64,000 bases of DNA from Rubrobacter tropicus (GTDB lineage Bacteria; Actinomycetota; Rubrobacteria; Rubrobacterales; Rubrobacteraceae), in NCBI RefSeq assembly GCF_011492945.1, contig NZ_CP045119.1, forward strand, positions 3,224,001 to 3,288,000, read 5' to 3'. The position numbers were made by a program, and so were the translations under genes. Shown piece after piece: positions 1 through 8,287 of the stretch. The first letter of the stretch is position 1, and each line of letters opens with the position of its first letter. The notes under the pieces were generated by a model that had not been told where the DNA came from, did not search any database, and saw only the letters and a program-made list of their open reading frames with translations.

Positions 1-2
1 TG

Positions 3-404
3 CTCGTCGCGGCCAACATCGTCTGGACCGGCGTCAGGCTCCTGCGGGATACGGGGCAAGGGTTGTTGGACAGGGCTTTGCCCGGAGAGGATCAGGCCAA
101 GATCCAGAAAGTCCTGGCCCGTTACGAGGAGAGGGGCATCCGGTTCCACGCCGTCCGCACCCGCGCGGCGGGACAGCGCCGCTTCGTCTCCATGCACGTG
201 CTCGTGCCCGGCGGGTGGACCGTAAAGCGGGGCCACGACCTCGCCGAAGAGCTGGAAGCCGGCATCGCCCGCGACCTCCCCCAGAGCACCTTCTTCATCC
301 ACGTCGAGCCGGCCGAAGATCCCGCCTCCTTCGCGGACCAGGCCCTCGACCGCGAACGTTCGGACGGGGAGACCGGGACGACGGAAGAGGGGCGGACCGG
401 GTAG
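3..404 (+). CDS. Cation diffusion facilitator (CDF) metal transporter, C-terminal part
   Basis: The reading frame is already open at base 3 and ends at 402-404, so this is the last 133 residues of a protein that begins outside the window. The first residues (NIVWTGVRLL, then a GLLDRALP turn) match the end of the last transmembrane helix of CDF exporters. The remainder matches the cytoplasmic dimerisation domain of the family: an R-x-R-x-AGQRRFV strand, a VPGGWTV strand, a GHDLAEELE helix and a final FIHVEP strand. CDF proteins export Zn2+, Fe2+ or other divalent metals against protons. The selectivity-determining membrane residues are not in view, so the metal cannot be named. The tail after HVEPAED is acidic and probably disordered. 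Confidence 0.85.
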   Translation, partial: LVAANIVWTGVRLLRDTGQGLLDRALPGEDQAKIQKVLARYEERGIRFHAVRTRAAGQRRFVSMHVLVPGGWTVKRGHDLAEELEAGIARDLPQSTFFIHVEPAEDPASFADQALDRERSDGETGTTEEGRTG

Positions 405-416
405 GTCCGCCCCTCT
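386..416. terminator. Bidirectional hairpin between CDF gene and nrdJ
   Basis: A perfect 13-bp stem (386-398 with 404-416, core GAGGGGCGGACC) has a five-base loop. It sits between two converging genes, and the CDF stop codon lies at the edge of the loop. There is no T-run, as is common in high-GC actinobacteria, so termination is inferred from position and stem stability. Confidence 0.6.
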
Positions 417-437
417 CAGGCCGCTTGAGCCGGTCTT

Positions 438-2750
438 CTAGCTACACTTCGAGTAGCCGCAGGAGTGGCAGACTACACAGCCCTCCTGGCGGGTCAGGCC
501 GCTGGCGCAGTCGGGGCAGGCGCCGATGATCGGGAGCTCCCGGGTGTCCGGCAGGCTGTCCTCGATCAGGTAGTGCTCGCTCATCGCCTTCGCAACACCG
601 TCGGGGACCGACAGGGTGGCGGCGGGCCCCACGCCGGCCGGGTGGCCGTCCTGGATGCCGCGGAGCTGGTGGACCAGCTCGGCGGGCGTCGCGCCGTGGG
701 TCATGGCCAGCGAGATCATACGCCCCAACGCGTCAGAGAAGGCCGCAGCCGTGCCGCCGGGCTTGCCAAGGATCACGAAGCACTCCCTTGGGCCGAACTC
801 GTCGTCGTTCATGGTGACGTAGAGCGGGCCGTGGCCGGTCTGGATCTTCTTGGTGACCCCCGTGAGCGTCCGCGGCCTGCCGTTCCGGGCCTCGGCCAGC
901 GAGTTGAACCGCGGCCCGTTGTCCTGCGCCGCGACGGGCGGCGTGACGGAGGGCGCGGTCGGCGCCTCGGGGGAGGCCGGCGTCATGGTCGGCTTCTCGC
1001 CGGCGCTGGTCTTGCCGGTCGAGAGGACCTGGGCGTCGCGGGAGCCGTCACGGTAGACGGCGATGCCCTTGCAGTTGGTGGCGAAGGCCTGCATGTAGGC
1101 GGCCTCGACGTCCTCGACCGAAGCGTCGTTCGGCAGGTTGATGGTCTTGGAGATGCCCATAGAAGTGTACTTCTGGAACGCCGCCTGCATCTTGACGTGC
1201 CACTCGCTGCTTATGTCGTGCGAGGTGACCCACACGCTCCTGAGGTCGGCCGGAACCTCCTCGACGTCGCGCACGGAGCCGTGCTCGGCGACCTTCTTCA
1301 TGAGGTCCTCGGAGTAGAAGCCGCGCTCCTTGGCGATCTTCACGAACTCGGGGTTGACGTCGGGCATCTCCATGTCGGCCTGGCGGCGCATGAAGGCGAC
1401 GGCGAAGAGCGGCTCGATGCCGCCGGAGCAGCCGGCGATCATGGAGATGGTGCCCGTGGGGGCTATGGTGGTGACGGTCGCGTTGCGGACCCTGTCGCCG
1501 CGCATCTCGTGGCGCGAACCCTCGAAGTTCGGCATCACGCCGCGCTCCTCGGCGAGGTTGCGGCTCTCCTCCCACGCCTCGTCGTCCACGAACTTCATAA
1601 CCTTCTCGGCGAAGGCGAGGCCCTCGTTCGAGTCGTAGGTGATGCCGAGCTTTATGAGGAGGTCGGCGAAGCCCATCACGCCGAGGCCTATCCTGCGGTT
1701 GCCGCGGCTCATCTTGTCTATCTCGGGCAGCGGGTAGTTGTTCTGCTCGATCACGTTGTCCAGGAAACGGATCGCGGTGTGGATCGTCTCGCGCAGGTCG
1801 TCCCAGTCGACGTCCCCGGTCTCTTCCCTGTAGAACTTCTCCAGGTTGATCGAGCCGAGGTTGCACGAGTCGTAAGGCGGCAGGTGCGCCTCGGAGCACG
1901 GGTTGGTGCTCTCTATCGGGAACTGCGGCGTCGGGTTGTCGCCGTTGATCTTGTCTATAAAGACGACGCCGGGTTCGCCGTTGAGCCAGGCGCCCTCGAC
2001 GATCTTGCGGAACAGATCCTTCGCCCTGACGGTCTTTATGACCTCGCCGTCTCTGGGGTTCTTGAGCTCGAAGTCACGGTCGGCCTCGACGGCCTCCATG
2101 AACTCGTCGGTGATCGCGACCGAGATGTTGAAGTTGTTGATCTGGTCGTTCTCGCGCTTGCACTCGATGAACTCCTCGACGTCGGGGTGGTCGACCCTGA
2201 GGATGCCCATGTTCGCCCCGCGACGCGTTCCGCCCTGCTTGATCTTGTCCGTCGAGGCGTCGTAGATGGCCATGAACGAGACGGGCCCGCTGGAGACGCC
2301 CATCGTGCTCTGCACCAGATCATTCTTCGGACGCAGGCGGCTGAAGCCGAAGCCGGTGCCCCCACCGGACTTGTGGATGATGGCCTGGTGCTTGAGGGTG
2401 TCGTAGATGCCGTCTATGGAGTCCTCGACGGGCAGCACGAAGCAGGCGGAGAGCTGCTGCAGCTCGCGCCCGGCGTTCATGAGGGTCGGCGAGTTCGGCA
2501 TGAACTTCCTGCTCAGCATGATCTGGAGGAAACGCTCCCTGGACTCCTCGTAGAGCGCTTTAGCCTCCTCGCCCTCGTTGAACCGGAACTCGCCCTCGGC
2601 GATGTTCCCCGCGACGCGCAGGAACATGTCGATGGGTTCCTCTATAGCCTCACCGCGCTCGTTCTTTTTGAGATAGCGCTTCTTGAGAACGGCGACCGCG
2701 TTCTCGGTGAGATCTATGTCTGCCGCCAACCTGTTACGGTTTACCTCCAT
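438..2750 (-). CDS. nrdJ: Coenzyme B12-dependent (class II) ribonucleotide reductase
   Basis: This enzyme reduces ribonucleotides to deoxyribonucleotides with adenosylcobalamin as radical source. The 770-residue protein has an N-terminal ordinary helical region, the catalytic barrel with the loop motifs NPCSE and [12 protein letters not shown], a long [14 protein letters not shown] glycine loop, and a C-terminal cysteine pair region ([13 protein letters not shown]) that acts as the redox tail. A small domain near residues 630-740 ([20 protein letters not shown]) is typical of actinobacterial NrdJ. An ATG six bases upstream (2756) touches the Shine-Dalgarno sequence GGGAGG directly, whereas the ATG at 2750 has a six-base spacing, so I start there. 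nrdR lies immediately upstream on the same strand, which suggests one NrdR-controlled transcript. Confidence 0.95.
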   Translation of the reverse strand: MEVNRNRLAADIDLTENAVAVLKKRYLKKNERGEAIEEPIDMFLRVAGNIAEGEFRFNEGEEAKALYEESRERFLQIMLSRKFMPNSPTLMNAGRELQQLSACFVLPVEDSIDGIYDTLKHQAIIHKSGGGTGFGFSRLRPKNDLVQSTMGVSSGPVSFMAIYDASTDKIKQGGTRRGANMGILRVDHPDVEEFIECKRENDQINNFNISVAITDEFMEAVEADRDFELKNPRDGEVIKTVRAKDLFRKIVEGAWLNGEPGVVFIDKINGDNPTPQFPIESTNPCSEAHLPPYDSCNLGSINLEKFYREETGDVDWDDLRETIHTAIRFLDNVIEQNNYPLPEIDKMSRGNRRIGLGVMGFADLLIKLGITYDSNEGLAFAEKVMKFVDDEAWEESRNLAEERGVMPNFEGSRHEMRGDRVRNATVTTIAPTGTISMIAGCSGGIEPLFAVAFMRRQADMEMPDVNPEFVKIAKERGFYSEDLMKKVAEHGSVRDVEEVPADLRSVWVTSHDISSEWHVKMQAAFQKYTSMGISKTINLPNDASVEDVEAAYMQAFATNCKGIAVYRDGSRDAQVLSTGKTSAGEKPTMTPASPEAPTAPSVTPPVAAQDNGPRFNSLAEARNGRPRTLTGVTKKIQTGHGPLYVTMNDDEFGPRECFVILGKPGGTAAAFSDALGRMISLAMTHGATPAELVHQLRGIQDGHPAGVGPAATLSVPDGVAKAMSEHYLIEDSLPDTRELPIIGACPDCASGLTRQEGCVVCHSCGYSKCS

Positions 2751-2857
2751 ACTCATCCTCCCGATTCTACCGCTTGCTCTTCTTATTCCATCACCGGATT
2801 TGCCCGGCGGACCGCTCCAAAACGGCCCGCCGCAATGTCTCCCCTACTTGCCCGCTT

Positions 2858-3322
2858 CTACCTGCCGATCCCGGCCCCTGCCAGGCGCACGAGCTCCGTG
2901 CGGAACTGGTCGACGTCGGTGTACTGCCGGTAGACGGAGGCGAAGCGCAGGTAGGCTACCATGTCCAGCCGGCGCAGCCTGACGAGCACCATGTCCCCGA
3001 GCCGCCGCGACGTCACCTCGTGCCGGCGCCTCTCCCTCAGCTCGGCCTCGATCTCGTCGACTATCAACTCGACCTGCTCGTCCGTGACCTGCTGCTTGGC
3101 ACACGCCTTCAAGAGGCCGCCCATCAACTTGTCCCGATCAAACGGCTCCTTGACCCCGTCCCTCTTTATGACCATGAGCCTCAAGGGCTCCCTGCGCTCG
3201 TACGTCGTGAACCTCTTCTCGCACGAAAGACACTCGCGCCTCCGACGCACGGCATCCTTCGTCTCGGAAAGCCGCGAATCTATTACCTTCGTATCCTCAA
3301 AATCGCAGTACGGACACTGCAT
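2858..3322 (-). CDS. nrdR: Transcriptional repressor NrdR
   Basis: NrdR senses ATP/dATP and represses ribonucleotide reductase genes. The 154-residue protein begins [17 protein letters not shown] and has the expected zinc ribbon with CPYC at residues 3-6 and CLSC at residues 31-34, then an ATP-cone domain starting near RLMVIKRDG. The frame stays open upstream to 3382, but the family always starts at the zinc-ribbon methionine, and the extra residues would run through the candidate operator, so I use 3322. It precedes nrdJ by about 107 bases on the same strand. Confidence 0.95.
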   Translation of the reverse strand: MQCPYCDFEDTKVIDSRLSETKDAVRRRRECLSCEKRFTTYERREPLRLMVIKRDGVKEPFDRDKLMGGLLKACAKQQVTDEQVELIVDEIEAELRERRRHEVTSRRLGDMVLVRLRRLDMVAYLRFASVYRQYTDVDQFRTELVRLAGAGIGR

Positions 3323-3656
3323 CTCACGACCCCCGTCTTTCCAACACCACATCTGGTAGGCCAAAAACCTAGCACACCACATTTTCCAAAAGCAATAGGG
3401 GCTAAATAAACCTGAACTTTAAGTTAACTGAACCGTAAACGCCCGACTCCCCTTTGTTAAGCGGAATAAACACGACGCCCCGGCCTCGCAAGATTTTTCA
3501 AAGATTTTTTCAGTCGGCGACGAAAAGGGCGAATATCCCGCAAATCACGCACCTTGACGTTCAGGTGAAGTCGACAGGCTCCAGCGACGCTTGAGCCTAC
3601 GATTACTACACCGAAAACACTCTACTTGAACTTGAGGTAGATCATGTATCGGGGGG
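3323..3656. promoter_or_regulatory. nrdR-nrdJ upstream region with two candidate NrdR boxes
   Basis: This 334-base stretch holds no gene. Two copies of ACACCACAT lie at 3344-3352 and 3374-3382, exactly 30 bases apart, about three helical turns. The first sits in a small palindrome, ACCA-CATC-TGGT. NrdR boxes are 16-bp sites (ACACWATATATWGTGT) that act in pairs on one face of the helix, and these match about 10 and 9 of 16 positions. The spacing and position upstream of nrdR support autoregulation, while the weak match keeps confidence moderate. The rest is AT-richer than its surroundings with no clear signal. Confidence 0.45.
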
Positions 3657-4154
3657 TTAGTCCGTTGGATCCGGCTGTTTCGTGGCCCCGGGGGGCCTTT
3701 TTCGGCGGTTCTTGAAGAAGGTTCTCAGGAGGTCGGCGGCTTCCTCCCCGAGGAGGCCTGTCTGGACGGCGAAGGTGTGGTTGAGGCGGGTGTCTGATGG
3801 GATGTCGTGCAGGGTACCGGCGTAGCCGGCCTTCGGGTCGGGGGTCGCGTAGACGAGGCGGTCCAGGCGCGAGGCGTGGGCGGCGCCGGCGCACATGGGG
3901 CAGGGTTCGAGGGTCGCGTAGAGGGTGCAGCCCGAGAGGCGCCAGCCGCCGAGGGTCTTCGCGGCGCGGCGGATGGCGAGGAGTTCGGCGTGGGCCGTGG
4001 GGTCGCCCGTGGCCTCGCGTTCGTTGGCCGCGACGGCGAGGACTTCCTCGCCCCTCGCGACCACGGCGCCGACGGGCACCTCCCCCATCTCGGCCGCGTT
4101 CTCGGCGGCGAGCAAGGCCCGGCGCATCATCAAGAGGTCGGTCTCTTCGTGCAT
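3657..4154 (-). CDS. tadA: tRNA-specific adenosine deaminase
   Basis: TadA converts adenosine-34 of tRNA-Arg(ACG) to inosine. The 165-residue protein has the cytidine/deoxycytidylate deaminase fold with the zinc ligands in TAHAELLAI (the HAE motif with the catalytic glutamate) and PCPMCAGA. EVPVGAVV near the N-terminus is the usual TadA strand. A GTG seven codons upstream has no ribosome binding site. The ATG at 4154 has GGAGAG ten bases ahead, so I prefer it. The C-terminal tail is basic and proline-rich and not part of the fold. Confidence 0.93.
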   Translation of the reverse strand: MHEETDLLMMRRALLAAENAAEMGEVPVGAVVARGEEVLAVAANEREATGDPTAHAELLAIRRAAKTLGGWRLSGCTLYATLEPCPMCAGAAHASRLDRLVYATPDPKAGYAGTLHDIPSDTRLNHTFAVQTGLLGEEAADLLRTFFKNRRKRPPGATKQPDPTD

Positions 4155-4238
4155 GGATTCAGATCTCTCCGGCACGGGCCGATCATAGCAGCCGGCAAGG
4201 TCCGATCCGGGGGATCGTGATTCTGTTGGCTGCGGGAT

Positions 4239-4574
4239 CTAACCTCTGGTGGGAAGGATCATCACCAGGACGCCGGTAATGCAGATCGTCGCCCCGAGCA
4301 GGTCGTAGCGATCTGGCCTGAACCCATCGACGAAGACCCCCCAGGCGAGGGCCAGGGCTATGAAGACGCCTCCGTAAGCCGCGTAGACCCGCCCGAACTC
4401 GGGAATGGGTTGAAGGGCGGCGACAACGCCGTAGAGCGCGAGTACGACGGCGCCGCCCAGCGCCCACGCGACGGGCTTGTGCTCGCGCATCCAACCCCAC
4501 ACCAGGTATCCGCCGCCGATCTCGCACAGCCCGGCCAGGACAAACAGAGTGCCTATGACGAGCAGCTTCGACAT
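4239..4574 (-). CDS. YnfA family (UPF0060) small membrane protein
   Basis: The 111-residue protein has four hydrophobic helices. The first carries the family signature [16 protein letters not shown], and a later segment reads [12 protein letters not shown]. This matches the YnfA/UPF0060 family of small inner-membrane proteins, which resemble SMR drug exporters in size and topology. Its substrate in this organism is unknown. A GAGGAG Shine-Dalgarno sequence precedes the ATG. It lies downstream of the arsenic operon on the same strand, about 100 bases away, so read-through is possible but not shown. Confidence 0.85.
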   Translation of the reverse strand: MSKLLVIGTLFVLAGLCEIGGGYLVWGWMREHKPVAWALGGAVVLALYGVVAALQPIPEFGRVYAAYGGVFIALALAWGVFVDGFRPDRYDLLGATICITGVLVMILPTRG

Positions 4575-4673
4575 CCTCGGGCTCCTCTCCGCGCCACCAG
4601 ACGGTCATAACCAGCCGAGCTTACATACTCGTGGGCCGGAAGATACCAAAAAGGCCTTCTTCCTCTCGCGTCT

Positions 4674-5348
4674 TCAGCCTCGCTGTACGCGCCCGGGCTC
4701 CGGGGGTCTCGCGGCGCGGACGTGGTGGTAGATCAGGGCCCCGAGGGCGGCGCCGGCCACCGGGCCCAGCCAGTAGGCCCAGTGTGAGGTCCAGGTACCG
4801 CCGACGAGGGCCGGTCCGAAGGAACGGGCCGGGTTCATGGAGGCGCCGGCGATGGGGCCGGCGAAGGTGGCGGCGAGGGCCACGTAGCCCCCTATGGCTA
4901 TGGCGGCGGCCTGTCCGACGGCCCGGACGTCGGTGGCGACGGCGGAGACGACGAACATAAGGAAGAGCGTGAGCAACAGCTCCAGCAGGGCGGCCTGCCA
5001 CGCAGAGCCGGACGGAACGGTGGCACCGAGGTTCGCGACGTCGCCGAAGAGAACGAGATGGGCGGCGCTGGCGGCGCAGGCCCCGAGGAGCTGGGAGACC
5101 ACGTAGGCCGGCACGAGCGACCACGGAAAATGGCGCGTCAGCGCGAAGGCCACGGTTACGGCCGGGTTGATGTGGGCGCCGGAGAGGTGGCCTATGGCGT
5201 AGATCGCGGCCATCACCGCGAGGCCGAAGGAGAGCCCGATGCCCAGAGAACCGACTCCCCCGCCCGAGACCTCGTCTATTATGACGGCCCCGGGCCCGGC
5301 GAAGACCAGCAAAAACGTGCCGACGAACTCGGCGGCCAGACGCCTCAA
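4674..5348 (-). CDS. Aquaporin (MIP family), last gene of the arsenic operon
   Basis: A six-helix channel of 224 residues with both half-helix NPA motifs, HINPAVTVAF and SMNPARSFGPAL. A long upstream extension of the frame overlaps the previous gene and has no family similarity. The family N-terminus RRLAAEFVGTFLLVFAGPG begins at a TTG at 5348 that overlaps the preceding stop codon (TTGA), which indicates translational coupling. In several bacteria an arsenic-operon aquaporin (AqpS type) lets arsenite leave down its gradient after ArsC reduces arsenate. The operon has no ArsB or Acr3 pump, so that role is likely here, but it is inference from context. Confidence 0.9.
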   Translation of the reverse strand: MRRLAAEFVGTFLLVFAGPGAVIIDEVSGGGVGSLGIGLSFGLAVMAAIYAIGHLSGAHINPAVTVAFALTRHFPWSLVPAYVVSQLLGACAASAAHLVLFGDVANLGATVPSGSAWQAALLELLLTLFLMFVVSAVATDVRAVGQAAAIAIGGYVALAATFAGPIAGASMNPARSFGPALVGGTWTSHWAYWLGPVAGAALGALIYHHVRAARPPEPGRVQRG

Positions 5349-5701
5349 TTCGTCGGGGACTCCTTGCCGGCCGGCAAGGCCAGGCGCAGGGCCTCCCGGA
5401 GCATCGGGGTTGTGGGCGAACCTTCGAGGCCCCCCGGCGTCGCGTACACGCGGCATCGCAGGCCCCACTCCTCCGGCCCGGGGGCGCCGCCGGCGGGGAA
5501 CGCGTCCTCGCCGTTGAACCGGATCGTGGGGCTGCCGGGGAACCGCAGCCTCCTCGCCTCCTCGCCGGTGTTCACGGCCACGAGGTCGACGGCGGCCTCG
5601 ATGCCCTCCTCGGCGAGCGCCTGGCGCAGGGCCTCCCCGGCGGGTCCGAGCGAAGGGCAACCGTCGAAGTAGAGCAACTCTATCCTGGTTTCCTCAGGCA
5701 C
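5345..5701 (-). CDS. Thioredoxin-fold protein of the arsenic operon
   Basis: About 118 residues with a thioredoxin-like start (RIELLYFDGCPSLGPA), a GSPTIRFNGEDAF strand-loop resembling the cis-proline region, and a C-terminal LRCRVYATPGG segment. Only one cysteine is present at the active-site position (GCPS, no second cysteine). Proteins of this type often sit in arsenic or mercury operons and are variously annotated as thioredoxin-like or alkylmercury-lyase-like. I do not claim mercury activity. The frame opens at 5758, but the fold starts near residue 20 and a GTG at 5701 overlaps the end of arsC by 8 bases, so I choose that start with moderate certainty. It may help reduce or deliver substrate to the two ArsC proteins. 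Confidence 0.7.
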   Translation of the reverse strand: MPEETRIELLYFDGCPSLGPAGEALRQALAEEGIEAAVDLVAVNTGEEARRLRFPGSPTIRFNGEDAFPAGGAPGPEEWGLRCRVYATPGGLEGSPTTPMLREALRLALPAGKESPTN

Positions 5702-6257
5702 GGCGGAAAGGGTCGTGTTCCCGGCCCCCTGCGAAGTCTCCGGCGGGTGCCGCTTCACGCCCGCTGGCGGCCCCGAGCCGTTCCCGGCGCTCGCGCTCCC
5801 GCTCCTCGCGCAACCTCTCCAGCTCCGCCTCGGGATGGTCCAGCCATCCCCTCATCCTCAGCTCTATCTGGTCGCGCACCGCCCGGAACCTCTCCAGCAT
5901 CGAGTCGTAGGGGAGGTCCTCGTCGCGGCGGGGGTCATCGAAGATCCACGAGAAGGTGGTGCCAACGCCGGGGAAGGTCTTCGGGCAACGCTCCTCGGCG
6001 CGGGCGCACACGATGATGAGGTAGTTGAAGTACTCCTTGCCCATGTAGGCCGAGAGGCCCTTGGGCCGCTGGTCGGAGATGTCTATGCCGACCTCCCGCA
6101 TCGCCTCGACGGCGCACGGATGAACCTCGTCGCTGGCTTCGAGGCCCGCGCTCATGGCCTCGAAGCGACCCCCGGCCAGGTGCCTCAGAAACCCCTCCGC
6201 CATCTGGCTGCGCGCGGAGTTCTGGGTGCACAAGAACAGCACCTTCTGCTTCCTCAC
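5694..6257 (-). CDS. arsC: Arsenate reductase, thioredoxin-coupled type, with charged C-terminal tail
   Basis: A low-molecular-weight phosphatase-fold arsenate reductase. The P-loop CTQNSARSQ (C-x5-R) is at residues 10-18, and a VCARAEERCP segment supplies the downstream redox cysteines. The family is about 130-140 residues long, but this protein has 187. The extra 45 or so form a highly charged Glu/Arg helix (EAELERLREERERERRERLG) and a low-complexity tail. The GTG start overlaps the stop of the preceding arsC (GTGA), with GGAGG six bases upstream. It is the second of two arsC genes in the operon. Confidence 0.9.
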   Translation of the reverse strand: MRKQKVLFLCTQNSARSQMAEGFLRHLAGGRFEAMSAGLEASDEVHPCAVEAMREVGIDISDQRPKGLSAYMGKEYFNYLIIVCARAEERCPKTFPGVGTTFSWIFDDPRRDEDLPYDSMLERFRAVRDQIELRMRGWLDHPEAELERLREERERERRERLGAASGREAAPAGDFAGGREHDPFRRA

Positions 6258-6697
6258 GGGTATCCTCCTCTACCGCTTACCAGTTCCGCTTCGATGAGCC
6301 TTCCGAGACGGTCCCTCACCGACCGGAACACCGCCAGACGTTCGCCGTCCGCCCCGCCGGCCGCCGAGGGGTCCGGCAGCGACCAGTGCAGGCGCTGCTT
6401 CGCCCCGGGGAAGACCGGGCAGGTCTCGTTGGCGTCGTCGCAGACCGTCACCACGTAGTCGAAGGGCTCGCCGAGGTAGCGGTCCAGGGTCTCGGACTCC
6501 TGGGCGGAGATGTCGATGCCGATCTCACGCATCGCCTCTATCGCCTCCGGCCTGACGCGGGTCGCCTCCGTACCGGCGCTGAAAGACTCGAAGCGCTCTG
6601 CCGCCAGTCCCCTGAGCAGCCCTTCGGCCATCTGGGAACGGGCGGAGTTGTGGGTGCAGAGGAAGAGCACCCGGGTCCTCTCTCTGGCGTCAGCCAT
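6254..6697 (-). CDS. arsC: Arsenate reductase, thioredoxin-coupled type
   Basis: A 147-residue reductase that converts arsenate to arsenite. The P-loop CTHNSARSQMAEG lies at residues 15-27, VTVCDDANETCPVFPG carries the two later cysteines, and an LPDPS segment matches the family DP motif. The length is normal. The gene overlaps arsR upstream by 8 bases and the second arsC downstream by 4, so the set is translationally coupled. Two paralogous arsC genes in tandem may differ in substrate or reductant. Confidence 0.92.
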   Translation of the reverse strand: MADARERTRVLFLCTHNSARSQMAEGLLRGLAAERFESFSAGTEATRVRPEAIEAMREIGIDISAQESETLDRYLGEPFDYVVTVCDDANETCPVFPGAKQRLHWSLPDPSAAGGADGERLAVFRSVRDRLGRLIEAELVSGRGGYP

Positions 6698-7103
6698 CTC
6701 CGGACTCCGTATCGAGCCCCAGGTGGCCGGCCGTCTCGGCGAGCAGGACCCGGGTGGTGTCCCGCTTCAGCGAGTAGAAGCTCCACCTTCCGCGCTTCTC
6801 CTCCGTGACCAGGCCGGCGTCCTTGAGCTTGCGGAGGTGGTAGGAGACCTTCGACTGGCCCATCCCGAAGTACGCCTCGAACTCGCAGACGCAGATCCCG
6901 GCGTCCTGGTCTTCGGCCGGGACGCCGCACTCGGGCAGGCTGCAGCAACCCCGCCCCCCGGACATCATGCCGAGCATCTCTACCCGTATGGGGTCGGAGA
7001 GCGCCCGCCCCAGCGACACGAGCCGCTCCACCCGCGCTTCGTCACGAACGTCCTCCGGGGCGTGACCGTTCTCCGAAACCACGCCCAGGCTCCGTCCCTG
7101 CAC
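6690..7103 (-). CDS. arsR: ArsR-family arsenic-responsive repressor
   Basis: A 137-residue winged-helix repressor. The N-terminal dimer helix ALSDPIRVEMLGMM leads into a cysteine-rich insert (GCCSLPEC, then ICVCEFE), and the recognition region reads MGQSKVSYHLRKLKDAGLV. The ICVCEF cysteines correspond to the arsenite site of classical ArsR, and the extra CC and C just before it could add a ligand. The wing is KRGRWSFYSL. It begins three bases after the arsM stop, so arsM comes first and arsR second in the operon. It is expected to bind the palindrome at 7963-7982 and release it when arsenite binds. Confidence 0.92.
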   Translation of the reverse strand: MQGRSLGVVSENGHAPEDVRDEARVERLVSLGRALSDPIRVEMLGMMSGGRGCCSLPECGVPAEDQDAGICVCEFEAYFGMGQSKVSYHLRKLKDAGLVTEEKRGRWSFYSLKRDTTRVLLAETAGHLGLDTESGDG

Positions 7104-7106
7104 CGC

Positions 7107-7946
7107 CTACCCCGCCTCCGCCGGCTTGCGGGCCCGGACGAACGCGCTCGCGGCCGGGACCTCGCGGAACGCGGCGCGCTTCTCGTCCGTATCAAGACCC
7201 TCTATCGTCTCGGGCTCGTAGACGTTGACGACCTCCACGGAGACGTCCTCGAACCCGGCTTCTGCCAGCAAGCCTTCGTACTCCCCCTTCTCGAGCGCAC
7301 CGACCACGCACCCGGTCCAGAGGCCCACCGTCTCGAGCACCTCTTCGGGGAGATGACCCTTGTCGCCCAGAAAGACCACGTCCGAAACGGCGAAGCGTCC
7401 GCCGGGCTTCAGCACCCTGAACGCCTCGGCGATGACGCGCGGTTTGTCCGTGGAGAGGTTGACCACGCAGTTGCTTATGACGACGTCAACGTACCCGTCG
7501 GGCAGCGGAACGGTCTCGATCTCACCTTTCAGAAACTCCGCGTTCCCGACCCCGGCCTCGGCCTGATTCGCACGCGCCAACTCCAGCATCTCGTCGGTCA
7601 TGTCCAGCCCGTAGGCCTTCCCGCCCGGGGCGACCCGGCGCGCGGAGAGCAACACGTCGATTCCACCCCCGCTACCCAGATCGAGGACCACCTCCCCGGG
7701 GGAGAGGTCCGCCAACGCCACGGGATTCCCGCAACCCAGAGAAGCCTCCGCCGCGAGGACCGGCAACTCTTCCCTCTCCGCCTCCGAGTAACTCTTCCCC
7801 GAGAGATCCGAGACCCGAACCGCCACATCCTCCCCGGAACCGCACCCGCAAGAAGACCCGCAGCACGAACCCTCGTTTCCACCCCCGGCGGCCACGGCGA
7901 GCCCGGCATACCTCTCCCTGACACGCTCCCTCAAATCGTCCGCCAC
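7107..7946 (-). CDS. arsM: Arsenite S-adenosylmethionine methyltransferase
   Basis: This enzyme methylates arsenite to volatile or less retained methylarsenicals using S-adenosylmethionine. The 279-residue protein has the Rossmann motif [14 protein letters not shown] and the three catalytic cysteines expected of ArsM, in [15 protein letters not shown] and [10 protein letters not shown] further cysteine cluster near the N-terminus (CCGSSCGCG) is common in the bacterial family. A GTG at 7964 has no ribosome binding site and lies in the operator. The GTG at 7946 has AAAGGTGG ahead of it and is preferred. It is the first gene of the operon. Confidence 0.93.
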   Translation of the reverse strand: MADDLRERVRERYAGLAVAAGGGNEGSCCGSSCGCGSGEDVAVRVSDLSGKSYSEAEREELPVLAAEASLGCGNPVALADLSPGEVVLDLGSGGGIDVLLSARRVAPGGKAYGLDMTDEMLELARANQAEAGVGNAEFLKGEIETVPLPDGYVDVVISNCVVNLSTDKPRVIAEAFRVLKPGGRFAVSDVVFLGDKGHLPEEVLETVGLWTGCVVGALEKGEYEGLLAEAGFEDVSVEVVNVYEPETIEGLDTDEKRAAFREVPAASAFVRARKPAEAG

Positions 7947-7962
7947 GGCGCCACCACCTTTC

Positions 7963-8013
7963 ACATCAAAAAATATTGATGTAATCCTAAATCGTTCGTA
8001 CCCATTCTGTCAA
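7963..8013 (-). promoter_or_regulatory. Arsenic operon promoter and ArsR operator
   Basis: A perfect palindrome ACATCAA-N6-TTGATGT occupies 7963-7982, and its ATCAA-N6-TTGAT core is the usual ArsR/SmtB operator form. On the minus strand a consensus -35 TTGACA (8008-8013), an 18-base spacer and a -10 TAGGAT (7984-7989) place the transcription start inside the palindrome. A bound repressor would therefore block initiation. arsM starts 17 bases further on. Confidence 0.88.
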
Positions 8014-8287
8014 GGGAACCTCGTAGATCTCTTGCGAGGGGTACGACTAGGATACAAACCCCGTAAAACCGGCGTGCCGCGGGGTCAGCAGGACCAATTC
8101 AGTACCGCGCCGTCCCTCGTGCTCGTCGGTGCCCGTCGCTCGGTAAACGTTTCGCAACGGTTGGGTTAAGGACATGGTTTCGCCCTAGCGCGTCAGCCGG
8201 CGAGGACATACTATCCGGGCCGATGCGATCCGGAATCAGCAAGAAAGGTGTCAAGCTGGGGAGTCTGCCCAGACGGACGGATGCGGG
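7990..8287. other. Intergenic region between the ars operon and the first RTX-like gene
   Basis: About 300 bases without a gene beyond the ars promoter. Near 8141-8173, 115 bases before the RTX-like gene, are three loosely similar 11-base units (CGGTAAACGTT, TCGCAACGGTT, GGGTTAAGGAC). They recall the 11-base repeats upstream of the second RTX-like gene and of the sortase, but the match is weak. No other signal was found. Confidence 0.35.

Noticed and set aside
465-2933. 822-codon plus-strand open frame opposite nrdJ and nrdR
   Set aside because: It mirrors the codon bias of the real minus-strand genes, has no recognisable domain, and spans both nrdJ and the end of nrdR.
3323-3382. 20-residue N-terminal extension of NrdR
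   Set aside because: It would precede the invariant zinc-ribbon start and encode the candidate operator; it is not seen in the family.
2757-3656. Cobalamin riboswitch upstream of nrdJ or nrdR
   Set aside because: No B12-box-like conserved stretch or large multi-stem leader was found; the gap before nrdJ is only about 107 bases.
5345-5758. Organomercurial lyase or mercury resistance protein
   Set aside because: Only a thioredoxin-like fold with one active-site cysteine is present. No MerA, MerT or MerP is nearby and the operon is plainly for arsenic.
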